Source of the DNA: Amycolatopsis sp. A133
GTDB taxonomy: Bacteria > Actinomycetota > Actinomycetes > Mycobacteriales > Pseudonocardiaceae
Direction of reading: 5' to 3'
Length of the DNA: 64,000 nt
Assembly: GCF_031082405.1 (NCBI RefSeq)
Contig: NZ_JAVHJU010000076.1
Coordinates: forward strand, 124,001-188,000
Part shown: positions 42,604-51,400 of the stretch, one piece after another
Numbering within the stretch: position 1 is the stretch's first letter
Layout: each line of letters starts with the position of its first letter
Notes under the pieces: generated by a model
What the model saw: the letters and a program-made list of their open reading frames with translations, nothing else
Told to the model about the DNA's origin: nothing
Database searches by the model: none
Made by a program: the position numbers and the translations under genes

Positions 42604-43185
42604 TCATCGGCGCACCCGATAGCGCAGGTGAAGCACCCGGTCGCCCTGGACCACCGCGTCCGGATCCTCCAGCAGGTGCTGCGCGTGGACCGACCCGAAG
42701 TAGCGCTTGCCGGACCCGAGCACGACGGGGACGACGTCCATGCGCACCTCGTCGACCAGGCCCGCGGCGAGCACCTGGCCACCGACGTCGCCGGCGGCGA
42801 CCTCGACCGTGCGGTCACCCGCGAGCTCCTGCGCCTTCGCCACGGCCGCCTCGACGCCGTCGACGAAGTGGAACGGCGCCGCGGGGTCCCAGCCCTCGGG
42901 CGGCGGCCGGTGCGTCACGACGACCACGTGGTCGATCCCGCCCGGGGGCTTCCCGTCCCAGCCGTCCGTCAGGTCGAAGACGTGGCGGCCGGCGATCGTC
43001 ACCCCGATTTCGTCCCAGTACGGCCGGGTGTGGTCGTAGGACGTCTGCGACACCTTCAAGACGCCGCTGTCGTCCAACGGGACGTCACCGTTGGACAACC
43101 AGTCGAACAGCAGTCCGGGCTGGTCGTTCTCGTCCGCGACGAAGCCGTCCACCGACACCGAGCTGTACATGACCACCTTGCCCAC
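42604..43185 (-). CDS. Dihydrofolate reductase-like (RibD C-terminal) protein
   Basis: A 193-residue protein of the same fold as 27621-28184: V-V-M-Y-S-S-V-S-V-D-G-F-V-A at the start, T-I-A-G-R-H-V-F-D-L-T-D-G-W, the G-D-V-G-G-Q-V-L-A nucleotide loop and V-P-V-V-L-G-S-G-K-R-Y-F near the end. GAGAG lies upstream of the ATG. The AraC gene lies 68 bp downstream on the same strand. Substrate unknown. Confidence 0.92.
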   Translation of the reverse strand: MGKVVMYSSVSVDGFVADENDQPGLLFDWLSNGDVPLDDSGVLKVSQTSYDHTRPYWDEIGVTIAGRHVFDLTDGWDGKPPGGIDHVVVVTHRPPPEGWDPAAPFHFVDGVEAAVAKAQELAGDRTVEVAAGDVGGQVLAAGLVDEVRMDVVPVVLGSGKRYFGSVHAQHLLEDPDAVVQGDRVLHLRYRVRR

Positions 43186-43253
43186 GGGGCTCTCCTCTGC
43201 TTCGGGGGTGGCCTCAAGCTAGCGTGCCGTGAGGGGGTCGCTCTTGTAAGAAA

Positions 43254-44099
43254 TCAATCGGCGGGCAGCGGCCAGCCGTCCAGCGCGTGGCCGGGGTGTT
43301 CGCGCAGGAACCGCCGCCGGACTTCCACGTACCGGGTCGGCGTGAGCCCGGTGAACGCCCGGAACTCGTGGCCGAAGTGGGCCTGGTCGAAGTAGCCCGC
43401 GCCACCGGCGAGGTCGCCCCAGTCGATCGGGCCGGCGGGGTCGATCGCGAACACGGTGGCGGTGAAGCGGTAGGTGCGGGCCAGCCGCTTCGGCGTGACG
43501 CCGATGAGCTCCTTGAACCGCCGGGCCAGATGAGTGCTGCTGACCCCGGCTGCCGCGTTCAGGTCGCCGATCGCCGCCGCCCCGCCGGCCGCCGCGAGGA
43601 CGCTGCTCGTGTGGCGGACCAGCCCCAGGCCGGCGATCTCGCGCAGCCGTCGCCTCAGCTCCTCCTCGAGCAGCGTCAGCATCGCGTGTGGTCCGGCCGC
43701 CGTGGCCAGCCGGTCTCGCAGCGACGCGGTGGCGGCCCGGCCCCACACCTGCTCCACCGTCACCGGCCGGTCACACAGCTCGGCCGCGGGCATCGGCAGG
43801 AACGGCGCCAGCCCCCACGGCTTGACGTGCACGCCGACGGACCGGGTCGGGAGCGGGTAGCCGAACTCCCACGCACGGGTGGGCATGGTGACCACGCAGC
43901 CGTCGGCGTACTCGGTCGCCTCGAGGTCGGTGCCGCCGCGGATGCGGAACGGCGCCCCGAGGTTGACGATGAGCAGCGCCGACGGCGCGGGCGGCAGCGT
44001 CAGCCGGGCGTACGGCGGCGCACCCTCCAGGTAGTAGAGGTCGTCGATCAGCCCGTCCAGCGGCGGTCGCGGCACTCTGGACACGTACTCCACGCCCAC
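43254..44099 (-). CDS. AraC-family transcriptional regulator
   Basis: A 281-residue regulator. The N-terminal 150 residues are a DUF6597-like domain (P-P-A-P-S-A-L-L-I-V-N-L-G, R-A-W-E-F-G-Y). The C-terminal AraC HTH pair (about 175-265) has I-G-D-L-N-A-A-A-G-V-S-S-T-H-L-A-R-R-F, then A-G-Y-F-D-Q-A-H-F-G-H-E-F and G-L-T-P-T-R-Y. GTG 44099 is used, with GTG 44093 possible. No strong RBS is seen. Confidence 0.88.
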   Translation of the reverse strand: MGVEYVSRVPRPPLDGLIDDLYYLEGAPPYARLTLPPAPSALLIVNLGAPFRIRGGTDLEATEYADGCVVTMPTRAWEFGYPLPTRSVGVHVKPWGLAPFLPMPAAELCDRPVTVEQVWGRAATASLRDRLATAAGPHAMLTLLEEELRRRLREIAGLGLVRHTSSVLAAAGGAAAIGDLNAAAGVSSTHLARRFKELIGVTPKRLARTYRFTATVFAIDPAGPIDWGDLAGGAGYFDQAHFGHEFRAFTGLTPTRYVEVRRRFLREHPGHALDGWPLPAD

Positions 44100-44188
44100 A
44101 GCATCGCCGACGCCCCGCCGGGATCGCGCGCCGGGATCCGCTGCGCGGCGAATACGCCGAGCAGACTCCCCGGGACCGGGCAGGCCGC

Positions 44189-44740
44189 TCACCCCGTGGT
44201 CCCGAGGTCCCCCTCCGGGAGGGCGGCCGGCGCCTTTTTGCTGGCTTCCACGATTGCGAGGGGCGGGTGGCTCAGCGGATCGCGCAGCCGGCGTCCCGGC
44301 AGCCACCTGGTCGTGCGGCGGAACGCGGCGCCACGGCCGGGATCGAGGGAGCCGATCGCCGCCAGGACGGCCTGATAGGCCTCGACTTCGTCGATGACGG
44401 TGGCGAGGTCGCTGTCGAGTCCGAGTCCGGTCCGCGTGCGGCGCCCGCGTGGGTGCACCTCGGTCCAGGTGTGCGTGCCGCTGCCGACCTCGTGCTCGGC
44501 TCCGGACGGTGGCCCGGGTGTCGGGCGGCACCTCGAGCTCGAACCGCACGAGGTCCTTCGAGCGGAACCAGCCGGCCGACGCCCGCCCGTACGGCGTGTC
44601 GTGCCACGCCGAGGCGTCTTCGAGCGCGTCGAGCAGCGTCGGGACGACCAGGATCCGCCGGTAGTGCCGGTGGTCGGGGTGCCGGGCCTCGATCAGGCCG
44701 TGCCTCGCGGTGTCGATCGACGGCGCCGCGCCGCCCCGGC
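44189..44740 (-). pseudogene. Broken gene of unknown function
   Basis: Coding character is strong in two adjacent minus-strand frames. The first part reads H-Y-R-R-I-L-V-V-P-T-L-L-D-A-L, then F-R-S-K-D-L-V-R-F-E-L-E-V-P-P-D-T-R-A-T-V. After a one-base shift at about 44500-44512 the second part reads A-E-H-E-V-G-S-G-T-H-T-W-T-E-V and continues to L-G-T-T-G at the stop. The start is unclear. No family recognised. It adjoins another relic, so a decaying segment is the best explanation. Confidence 0.5.
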
Positions 44741-44757
44741 CGTGCGGGCAGTAGCGC

Positions 44758-45330
44758 GCTTGGCGCGGCGGCGCGGCGAGCTGATGCGCGACGCGGCCCG
44801 TGAACCCGGTGGCATGCTCGCCGTGCCGGCCCCGGCCTCGGCCGTCGAGAACGCGATACGCGCGCTGGGTCGCGCGATCTGTGGCCGGCGAACCACAACG
44901 CACCCGAGCAGGTGGTGGTCTCCGGCGGCCGCCGGTCCCTCGCCGCCCTGGCGCGCCGGTTGGCCGAACGCGGCGTCCGCGCGCGCCCGCTGGACTGTCG
45001 GCGGCCTTCCACAGCCCGCTCGTCCAGGGCATGGCCCGGCCGTGGGGCGACCGCGTCCGCGGTTTGGCTCTCACCACCCCGGAAGTGCCGGTGTACGGTA
45101 CGCCAACTCCGATGCCACCGCCTACCCGTCCGCACCGAGGGAGATCGCCGAGCGGATCGCCCGGCAGCCGGTGTCCGCGGTGCGGTTCGCCGACCAGGTG
45201 AACGCGATGTACGCCGCCGGGGTCCGGACGTTCGTCGAGGTCGGTCCCGGGTCAGTCCTGACCGGTGCCCCTGGGAACCCCCGGAGGAGCGGGAACGCCG
45301 ACGTCGTGCTACTCCGAGACCCGGCCTCGG
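44758..45330 (+). pseudogene. Acyltransferase domain relic of a polyketide synthase
   Basis: The AT core can be read only by changing frame three times. Pieces, in order: G-E-L-M-R-D-A-A-R-E-P-G-G-M-L-A-V; N-H-N-A-P-E-Q-V-V-V-S-G; S-A-A-F-H-S-P-L-V-Q-G-M; and V-S-A-V-R-F-A-D-Q-V-N-A-M-Y-A-A-G with T-F-V-E-V-G-P-G. The active-site G-H-S-x-G part is missing at the front. Frames shift near 44880, 44993 and 45100. It lies on the plus strand, against the live cluster. The N-H-N-A-P-E-Q-V-V-V pattern resembles AT domains of other synthases and differs from the AT in the 48493-55500 gene, so it is not a simple copy of it. Confidence 0.7.
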
Positions 45331-45346
45331 CGCCGGCCCGCGGGCG

Positions 45347-46300
45347 TCACGGGTTGAAGTACGGATCCTTCGCCATGCGCTGATAGGCCGCCAGCGACGG
45401 CACCGACGAGGTGATCTGCCACCGCCGCTCCTTCTCGACGTCGAACCACACCACCGCCTTGACGAGCGGGAACCTCCGCTGCAACGCGGGAACGACGTCT
45501 CCCACCCAGCGCGCCTTGTCCCCGCCGGTTTCGTCGGATGCCATTTCACCGATGATGATCGGCTTGCGCAGCGCGGCGAGCTTGCCGTAGCTGTCCGCGA
45601 ACACCTCTTCGAAGCTCTGCCAGCCGAAGCCGGCTTCGGATGTGCCCCAGTTGTACCCGTCCACGCCGGTCCAGTCGACGTACTCGTCGCCCGGGTAGTA
45701 GGCCGTCGCCGGGGGTGCGCCGGGGGTGTCGGTGTTGTTCGGGCACCAGGCCCACACGACGTTCGTCACCCCGCGGGCCGCGAACACGTCGTGGATGTGC
45801 CGGTACGCGGCGATGTACTTCGCCGGCGAATGCCCGCCCCAGCCCTCTTCCTCGTTCATCTCGGCCGCGAAGTCCACGATCACCTTGGCACCGAGCGTCT
45901 TGACGCCGTCGGCGCGCGCTTCGACGGTGTCGTCCAGCTCGCCGGCCGCGAGGTCGTCGAAGGAGACGCCGAACGGTCCCCAGTTGATCAGCGGGATCCG
46001 GCCGCCGGCGAGGTCGGCGCGGGTGGCCCCGGCCGCGACCCAGTCGTCCGCCCAGCCGTAGTACGCAAGGTGGACCGCCGGTTTGCGGCCGATCCGGGCG
46101 TCGGTCTCCGCGATGGTCCCCGAACCGTAGTAGTGGCCCAGCAGGGCACCTCGCTCGGGGACCAGGATGTGGGCGGCCGGACCCGGCGGCGGTGCCGCCG
46201 GTGCTTCCCCGACGGCCGAACAGGCGACCACAGTCGCCGCCAGCACCGCCACCAGCCCCAGTGCCGAGCCGATTCTCTCCAGTACGCGCCCGGCCGTCAC
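45347..46300 (-). CDS. Lipoprotein of glycoside hydrolase family 26 type
   Basis: A 317-residue lipid-anchored protein. GTG 46300 overlaps the monooxygenase stop by four bases. The signal peptide has a lipobox (T-V-V-A-C). The TIM barrel resembles GH26 beta-mannanases: a likely acid/base Glu in D-F-A-A-E-M-N and a nucleophile Glu in I-I-I-G-E-M-A, with V-V-W-A-W-C-P-N and G-V-D-G-Y-N-W as barrel strands. It is the last gene of the polyketide operon, an unusual place for a polysaccharidase. It might act on a glycosylated product or on the cell wall. Confidence 0.85.
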   Translation of the reverse strand: MTAGRVLERIGSALGLVAVLAATVVACSAVGEAPAAPPPGPAAHILVPERGALLGHYYGSGTIAETDARIGRKPAVHLAYYGWADDWVAAGATRADLAGGRIPLINWGPFGVSFDDLAAGELDDTVEARADGVKTLGAKVIVDFAAEMNEEEGWGGHSPAKYIAAYRHIHDVFAARGVTNVVWAWCPNNTDTPGAPPATAYYPGDEYVDWTGVDGYNWGTSEAGFGWQSFEEVFADSYGKLAALRKPIIIGEMASDETGGDKARWVGDVVPALQRRFPLVKAVVWFDVEKERRWQITSSVPSLAAYQRMAKDPYFNP

Positions 46301-47544
46301 ACCCGGCTCCCTTCCCGCAAGCCGCTCAGCACCTCGCCGACGATGTCGGCGTTCTTGTACCTGGCGATTTCGTCGATGCGCACCAGCCGGTTGACCACGC
46401 GCCGGCCGAGGCGGAAGCGGCGCAGCCAGGGCACCGCGCGGCGGAACCGGATCTCCGCCTTGCTGTTCACCACGAAGACCTTCCGGTCGGCGGCCGCGCC
46501 GTCGAGGTAGTGGCCGACGTAGGGCCGCAGCGCGCGCTCCCACTCCGTCAGCGCGGTGCCGATGTCGCCGGGGTGGCGTTCGAGCATGGTCCCGAGCAGC
46601 TCGGCGCCGGTGAGGCCCGACGAAACACCCATGCCGGCGTAGAGGGTGACGCACCAGGCGGCGTCGCCGAGCAGGACCACACGCCCGGTGTGCCAGGTGT
46701 CCATCCGGACCTGCTCGGCCGAGTCGAACAGGACGGTGTCCGCGGTCGCGGCCGCGCGCAGGACGTCCTCGAGCGTGGTGCCCGGCGGTTGCGGGCCGAA
46801 GACCTCGCGCAGCCGCTCGGCCGGGGGACGGCGGAACTCCGCGTCGACGTCGTCGGTGCGGTAGGTGATCAGCACCGTCGGGTCGTGGTCGCGGTAGGCG
46901 AAGACCCACATGGACCGGCCCGGCTCGAGCAGCGTCACCGCCTGGCCGGGGACGAGCCCGGCCGGGGTGCCGTCGAACCGGTAGGCGGCGACCATGTACC
47001 CCATCCGCCGCAGGTACCGCTCGTGCGGGCCGAACACCAGGGAGCGGACCGTCGAGCGCAGCCCGTCCGCGCCGACGACCAGGTCGAACCGCTCGGTGAC
47101 CGACGTTCCCGCCACGGTGTCGAGCAGCGTGACGTCGACGCCGTCGTCGTCCTGCTCGATGGCGGTGGGCACCGTCGAGTAGCGGATCTCGACGTCGTCG
47201 GGCAGGACCGAGAAGGCCGCCTTCTCGATGTCGCCGCGCAGCATGGTCCACGGCCGGCCGGGTAAGTCCGAAAAGGACATTCCCGGCCGGGCGGCGCCGT
47301 CGCGCTCGATGTCGAGCTTCGGTGTTGTGGTCGCCCGGTCGTGGACGGCCGCCAGCAGCCCGAGCCGGGCGGCAGCTGCCTTGCCCGCGTCGAACAGGAC
47401 GATGAAGTAGCCGTCGGAGCGGCGGCCCGGCGCCCGCTCGACGAGCACGGGCCGCCACCCTGCCCGGCGCAGCCGCACCGCGGTGGCGATCCCGCTGACG
47501 CCCATCCCGACGACGAGCACCCGTCCGGTTCCGGATTCGGTCAT
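46297..47544 (-). CDS. FAD-dependent monooxygenase
   Basis: A 415-residue class A flavoprotein hydroxylase. The Rossmann FAD fingerprint (V-L-V-V-G-M-G-V-S-G-I-A) is at the N-terminus, D-L-V-V-G-A-D-G-L-R-S at about 155 and the second FAD motif V-V-L-L-G-D-A-A-W-C near 295. Members hydroxylate aromatic or polyketide substrates with NAD(P)H and O2. It starts 10 bp after the LLM gene and overlaps the GH26-like gene, so it is co-transcribed with the polyketide synthase and probably tailors its product. Confidence 0.93.
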   Translation of the reverse strand: MTESGTGRVLVVGMGVSGIATAVRLRRAGWRPVLVERAPGRRSDGYFIVLFDAGKAAAARLGLLAAVHDRATTTPKLDIERDGAARPGMSFSDLPGRPWTMLRGDIEKAAFSVLPDDVEIRYSTVPTAIEQDDDGVDVTLLDTVAGTSVTERFDLVVGADGLRSTVRSLVFGPHERYLRRMGYMVAAYRFDGTPAGLVPGQAVTLLEPGRSMWVFAYRDHDPTVLITYRTDDVDAEFRRPPAERLREVFGPQPPGTTLEDVLRAAATADTVLFDSAEQVRMDTWHTGRVVLLGDAAWCVTLYAGMGVSSGLTGAELLGTMLERHPGDIGTALTEWERALRPYVGHYLDGAAADRKVFVVNSKAEIRFRRAVPWLRRFRLGRRVVNRLVRIDEIARYKNADIVGEVLSGLREGSRV

Positions 47545-47554
47545 TGGTCTTCCC

Positions 47555-48496
47555 CTAGTCGACGAAGAGGCGGGCGAACTCGGCGACCTGCGCGGTGCTG
47601 GTCGGGTCCTCGAAGTAGACGATCAGTTCCTGCACCCCGGCCTCCTCGAACGCGGCGATGCGGCGGCGGACCGTGTCGAGCGAGCCGACGAGGCCGTAGG
47701 ACCCGACGTCACCGGGGAAGACGAACTTGGACGCGAGCGGGATCAGCGCCCGCGCTTCGGCGTCGGTGTCCCGGATGATGCAGGGGGTGGTGACCGTGCG
47801 GGTGATCGCCGCGTAGTCGCGTCCGACGTCCTCGCAATGCCCGCGCAGCACGGCGAACTTGTGCCGGGCCACCTCGGGCGAGTCCATGATGTTGCAGGCG
47901 TCGCCGTAGCGGGCCACCAGCCGCAGCGTCCGCTTCTCCCCCGCCCCGGCGATCATCAGCGGGATGTGCGGGCGCTGCACGCCCTTGGGCTCGTTGACCG
48001 CGTCCTCGATGCGGTAGTAGCGGCCTTCGAAAGTCGCCTTCGGCTCCGTCCACAGGGCCAGGATGACCTGCAGGGCCTCCTCCAGCCGGCGCAGCCGCTC
48101 GCCGGTGGTGCCGAAGTCGTAGCCGTACTGCCGGTGGTCGGGCTCCAGCCAGCCCGCGCCGATGCCGAAGTCCAGCCGGCCGCCGGCCAGGACGTCCACT
48201 GTGGACGCCATCTTCGCCTGCAGCGCGGGGTTGCGGTAGCCGTTCGCGGTGACCAGGTGGCCGATCCGCACGGTGGTGGTTTCCCGCGCCAGCGCGGTGA
48301 TCAGGGTCCAGGCCTCGAAGACCATGTCGGTCGACGGCTGGACCGTGGTGAGGTGGTCGGGCGCGAGCAGCGCCCGGTACCCGGCGTCGTCGGCCAGCTT
48401 GGCCAGCTCCACCAGCCGCGCGGTCACCGCGATCGGGTCGGTGAAGCCGGCGAACTCGCGGGCGAAGCCCGTGGGCAGGAAGATGCTGTACTTCAT
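47555..48496 (-). CDS. LLM-class flavin-dependent oxidoreductase
   Basis: A 313-residue TIM-barrel enzyme of the luciferase-like (bacterial luciferase/F420) superfamily: F-L-P-T-G near the start, A-L-L-A-P-D-H-L-T-T, V-R-I-G-H-L-V-T-A-N, G-R-L-D-F-G-I-G-A-G-W and I-A-G-A-G-E-K-R-T-L. Similar to F420-dependent actinobacterial members, though FMN use is possible. The ATG overlaps the polyketide synthase stop by four bases, so the two are translationally coupled. Confidence 0.93.
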   Translation of the reverse strand: MKYSIFLPTGFAREFAGFTDPIAVTARLVELAKLADDAGYRALLAPDHLTTVQPSTDMVFEAWTLITALARETTTVRIGHLVTANGYRNPALQAKMASTVDVLAGGRLDFGIGAGWLEPDHRQYGYDFGTTGERLRRLEEALQVILALWTEPKATFEGRYYRIEDAVNEPKGVQRPHIPLMIAGAGEKRTLRLVARYGDACNIMDSPEVARHKFAVLRGHCEDVGRDYAAITRTVTTPCIIRDTDAEARALIPLASKFVFPGDVGSYGLVGSLDTVRRRIAAFEEAGVQELIVYFEDPTSTAQVAEFARLFVD

Positions 48497-51400
48497 CGGG
48501 TGCCGTCCTCCTGGAGGAAGTGGGTGATCCGGGGCCACAGACCGGTCCAGGCCGCGTCCTTGTGGCCGGTGTCGTGCGCCATTCCCGGCACCACGACCAG
48601 TTCCGCGGGCACTCCCGCTTCGCGCGCAGCGGCGGCCAGCTCCTCGGACTCGGTGAGTTCGGCCACCGGGTCGGCGTCGCCGTGCACGACCAGCAGCGGC
48701 ACGGTCACGTCGCCGAGCGCGCCCAGCGGCTGCCGGCTGGGCGAGGAGAAGTACTCCTCGATCGCGGCCGGGTCGCTCGGGGGCAGCAGGGAACCCGGCC
48801 GCGCCTGGTCGGCCAGCACGAACCGGACCGGGTCGTAGAAGCCCATGAGCAGCACCGCTCGCTGCCACAGGCCGGGCGCGCGCTCCACGGCCAGGAGCGC
48901 GGAGTACGCGCCGCGGCTGGTGCCCAGGATCCCGATGCGCCGCTCGTCGATCTCGGGGAGCCCGGCGAGGTGCCGGGCCGCCGCGACGACGTCGTCGATG
49001 TCCTCGGCGCCGATCCGCGCCAGCGCGCGGAATTCGGGCCCGTGCCCCGGTGCACCCCGCTGGTCGACGGAGAACACCGCGAACCCGGCCGCGGTCAGCG
49101 GCGCGTGCTCGCTCGTGTGCCGGTACTCGCCGTGGTCGTCGAGCACCCCGCCGTGCCCCGGCAGGCAGACGACCACCGCCGGGTGCGGGCCGGGGCCCTC
49201 GGGCAGGCTCAGGTGGCCGTAGACCACCGTGCCGTCGGCCGAGGTGATTTCGTGGACGGTGAGCTGCGTCCCCGGCGCCGCCGGCCGGGCGCGGTCCAGC
49301 TCGTCCGCGAGCAGGCCGCTGAGCACGTCGACGCTGAGGCTGCGCTGCAGCCGCGCCGCCGGAACGGCCACGCCGAGCTGCTTCTGGAGCAGCACCCGCA
49401 GTTCCACCGCGGTCAGCGAGTCGACGTCGACGGCCTGCTGCTCGGCGAGCTGCTGCTCGCCGAGGCCGGTCGTGCGCTGCAGCAACGGGGTGACCAGGGC
49501 GGGCAGCATGGCCGTGCGCTCGGCCGGGTCCGCCTGCTTGAGCCGCAGCGCGACCGACTCTTCGCCGCCGGAGTCGCCGTCGCCGTCCGCGGCCCCTTCC
49601 GGCACGACCGCGCGGAACTTCGGCAGCGAGGCCAGCTGCCGGTTGGCGCGGGCCCAGCGCGGCCAGTCGACGTCGGCCACCGACACCTCGGCCGGGGCGG
49701 TGCGCAGCAGCGTCTCCAGTTCGGTGACGAGCCGGGCCGGCGACATGCCGCGGTGGCCGTTGCGGCGCAGGACGTTGCCGACGTGGCCGTCACGGCTGAC
49801 CGCGACGCCGACCTCGTCGATCATCCCCCAGCCGATGGCGGTCGCGGGCAGGCCCAGTGCGTGCCGGTGGCGGGCCAGGCCGTTGAGGTACTCGTTCGCC
49901 GTCGCGTAGGCGCCCGCCCCGAGCGCGCCCAGCTGCGCCGCGACCGAGGAGAACAGCACGAAGAAGTCGAGCTTGTCGGTCTGCGTCTCCCGGTGCAGGT
50001 GCCAGGCGCCGTCGGCCTTCGGCCGGGTGGCCCGCACGAGCCGGGCCGGGTCGGTGTCCGAGAGCACCACGTCGTCGAAGTCGGCCGCACCGTGCACGAT
50101 CCCGCCGAGCGGCGGCAGGAAGGCCCGCACCCGCTCCAGCAGCGAGCGCACCTGTTCGCGGTCGCCGACGTCGGCCTTGTGGATCCGCACCTTGACCCCG
50201 CGCGCGGTCAGCTCGGCCACGTCCTGCGCCGCGGCGGACGACGTGACGCCGTGGCGGCCCGCGAGGACCAGGTACCGGGCGCCCCGGTCGGCGAGCCGGC
50301 GCGCCACCGCGCGGCCGAGACCGCCGAGGCCGCCGGTGATGAGGTAGGTGACGTCGGGGCGCACCGGCGAGCCGGGCAGCGACGCCGCCGGGACGGCCAC
50401 CGGCTCGCCGCCGAGCCGCACGACGATCTTGCCGTGGTGCTCGGGCCGCGCCATCGCGCGGAAGGCCTCGCCCACCTCGGCGGCCGGGTACTCCGTGCAC
50501 GGCAGCGGGGCGATGGCGCCCTGCTCGTACAGGTCGGCGACCGCGCGCATGCTCGCCCGGACGTCGTCCGGGCGCAGCGCCATCATCTGGTCGTAGTCGA
50601 AGGAGTGGAACGACAGCGCCCGCCGCGCGGAGGCCAGCCGGACGGCGTGGTCGGCGACGTCGCCGGGCTTGCCCAGCTCGACGAAGCGGCCGAAGGTGCC
50701 CAGTGCGCGGAGGCTGTGGTGGATCATGTCGGCGGGCAGGGAGCTGACGATGACGTCGACGCCGGCGCCGCCGGTCCAGCCGAGCACGTCGTCGGCGAAG
50801 GACGTCGACCGGGAGTCGGCGATGCGGGTGAACCCCTCGCGGCGCAGGACTTCCCGCCGCGGTTCGCTGCCCGCGGTGACGAACACCTCGGCGCCGAGCC
50901 ACCGCGCGATCCGCGCGGCGGCCAGGCCGACGCCACCGGCGGCCGAGTGGACCAGCACGCGTTCGCCGGGCCGCAGGTTCGCCAGCCGCACCAACGACAG
51001 GTGCGCGGTGACCACCGGCAGCAGCGACGCGGCTTCGGCGCCCGACAGCACTTCGGGCTTCTTCACCACGCGGAACGCCTCCAGCGTCACGTGGGAGGCG
51101 AACAGGTCGCGGCTGTGCGCGAACACCTCGTCCCCGGCGCGCAGGTCCGGCACCCCTTCACCGACGCCGACGACGGTGCCCGAGCACTCCAGCCCGAGCG
51201 TCGTCCCGGAGTGGCTGCCCTCGATGGCGTGCGGGGAGATCAGGCCGGTCTGCTTGAGGACGTCCTTGAAGTTGAGGCCGGCGTGCGAGACCGCCACTTC
51301 GACCTCCCCCGGCCCCGGCGGACGGCGGGTGGCCGCGACGAACCCGAGGTCGCCACCCGCCAGCCCGGCCGGGCGCAGCCGCACCGGCGTGCGGTCGGTG

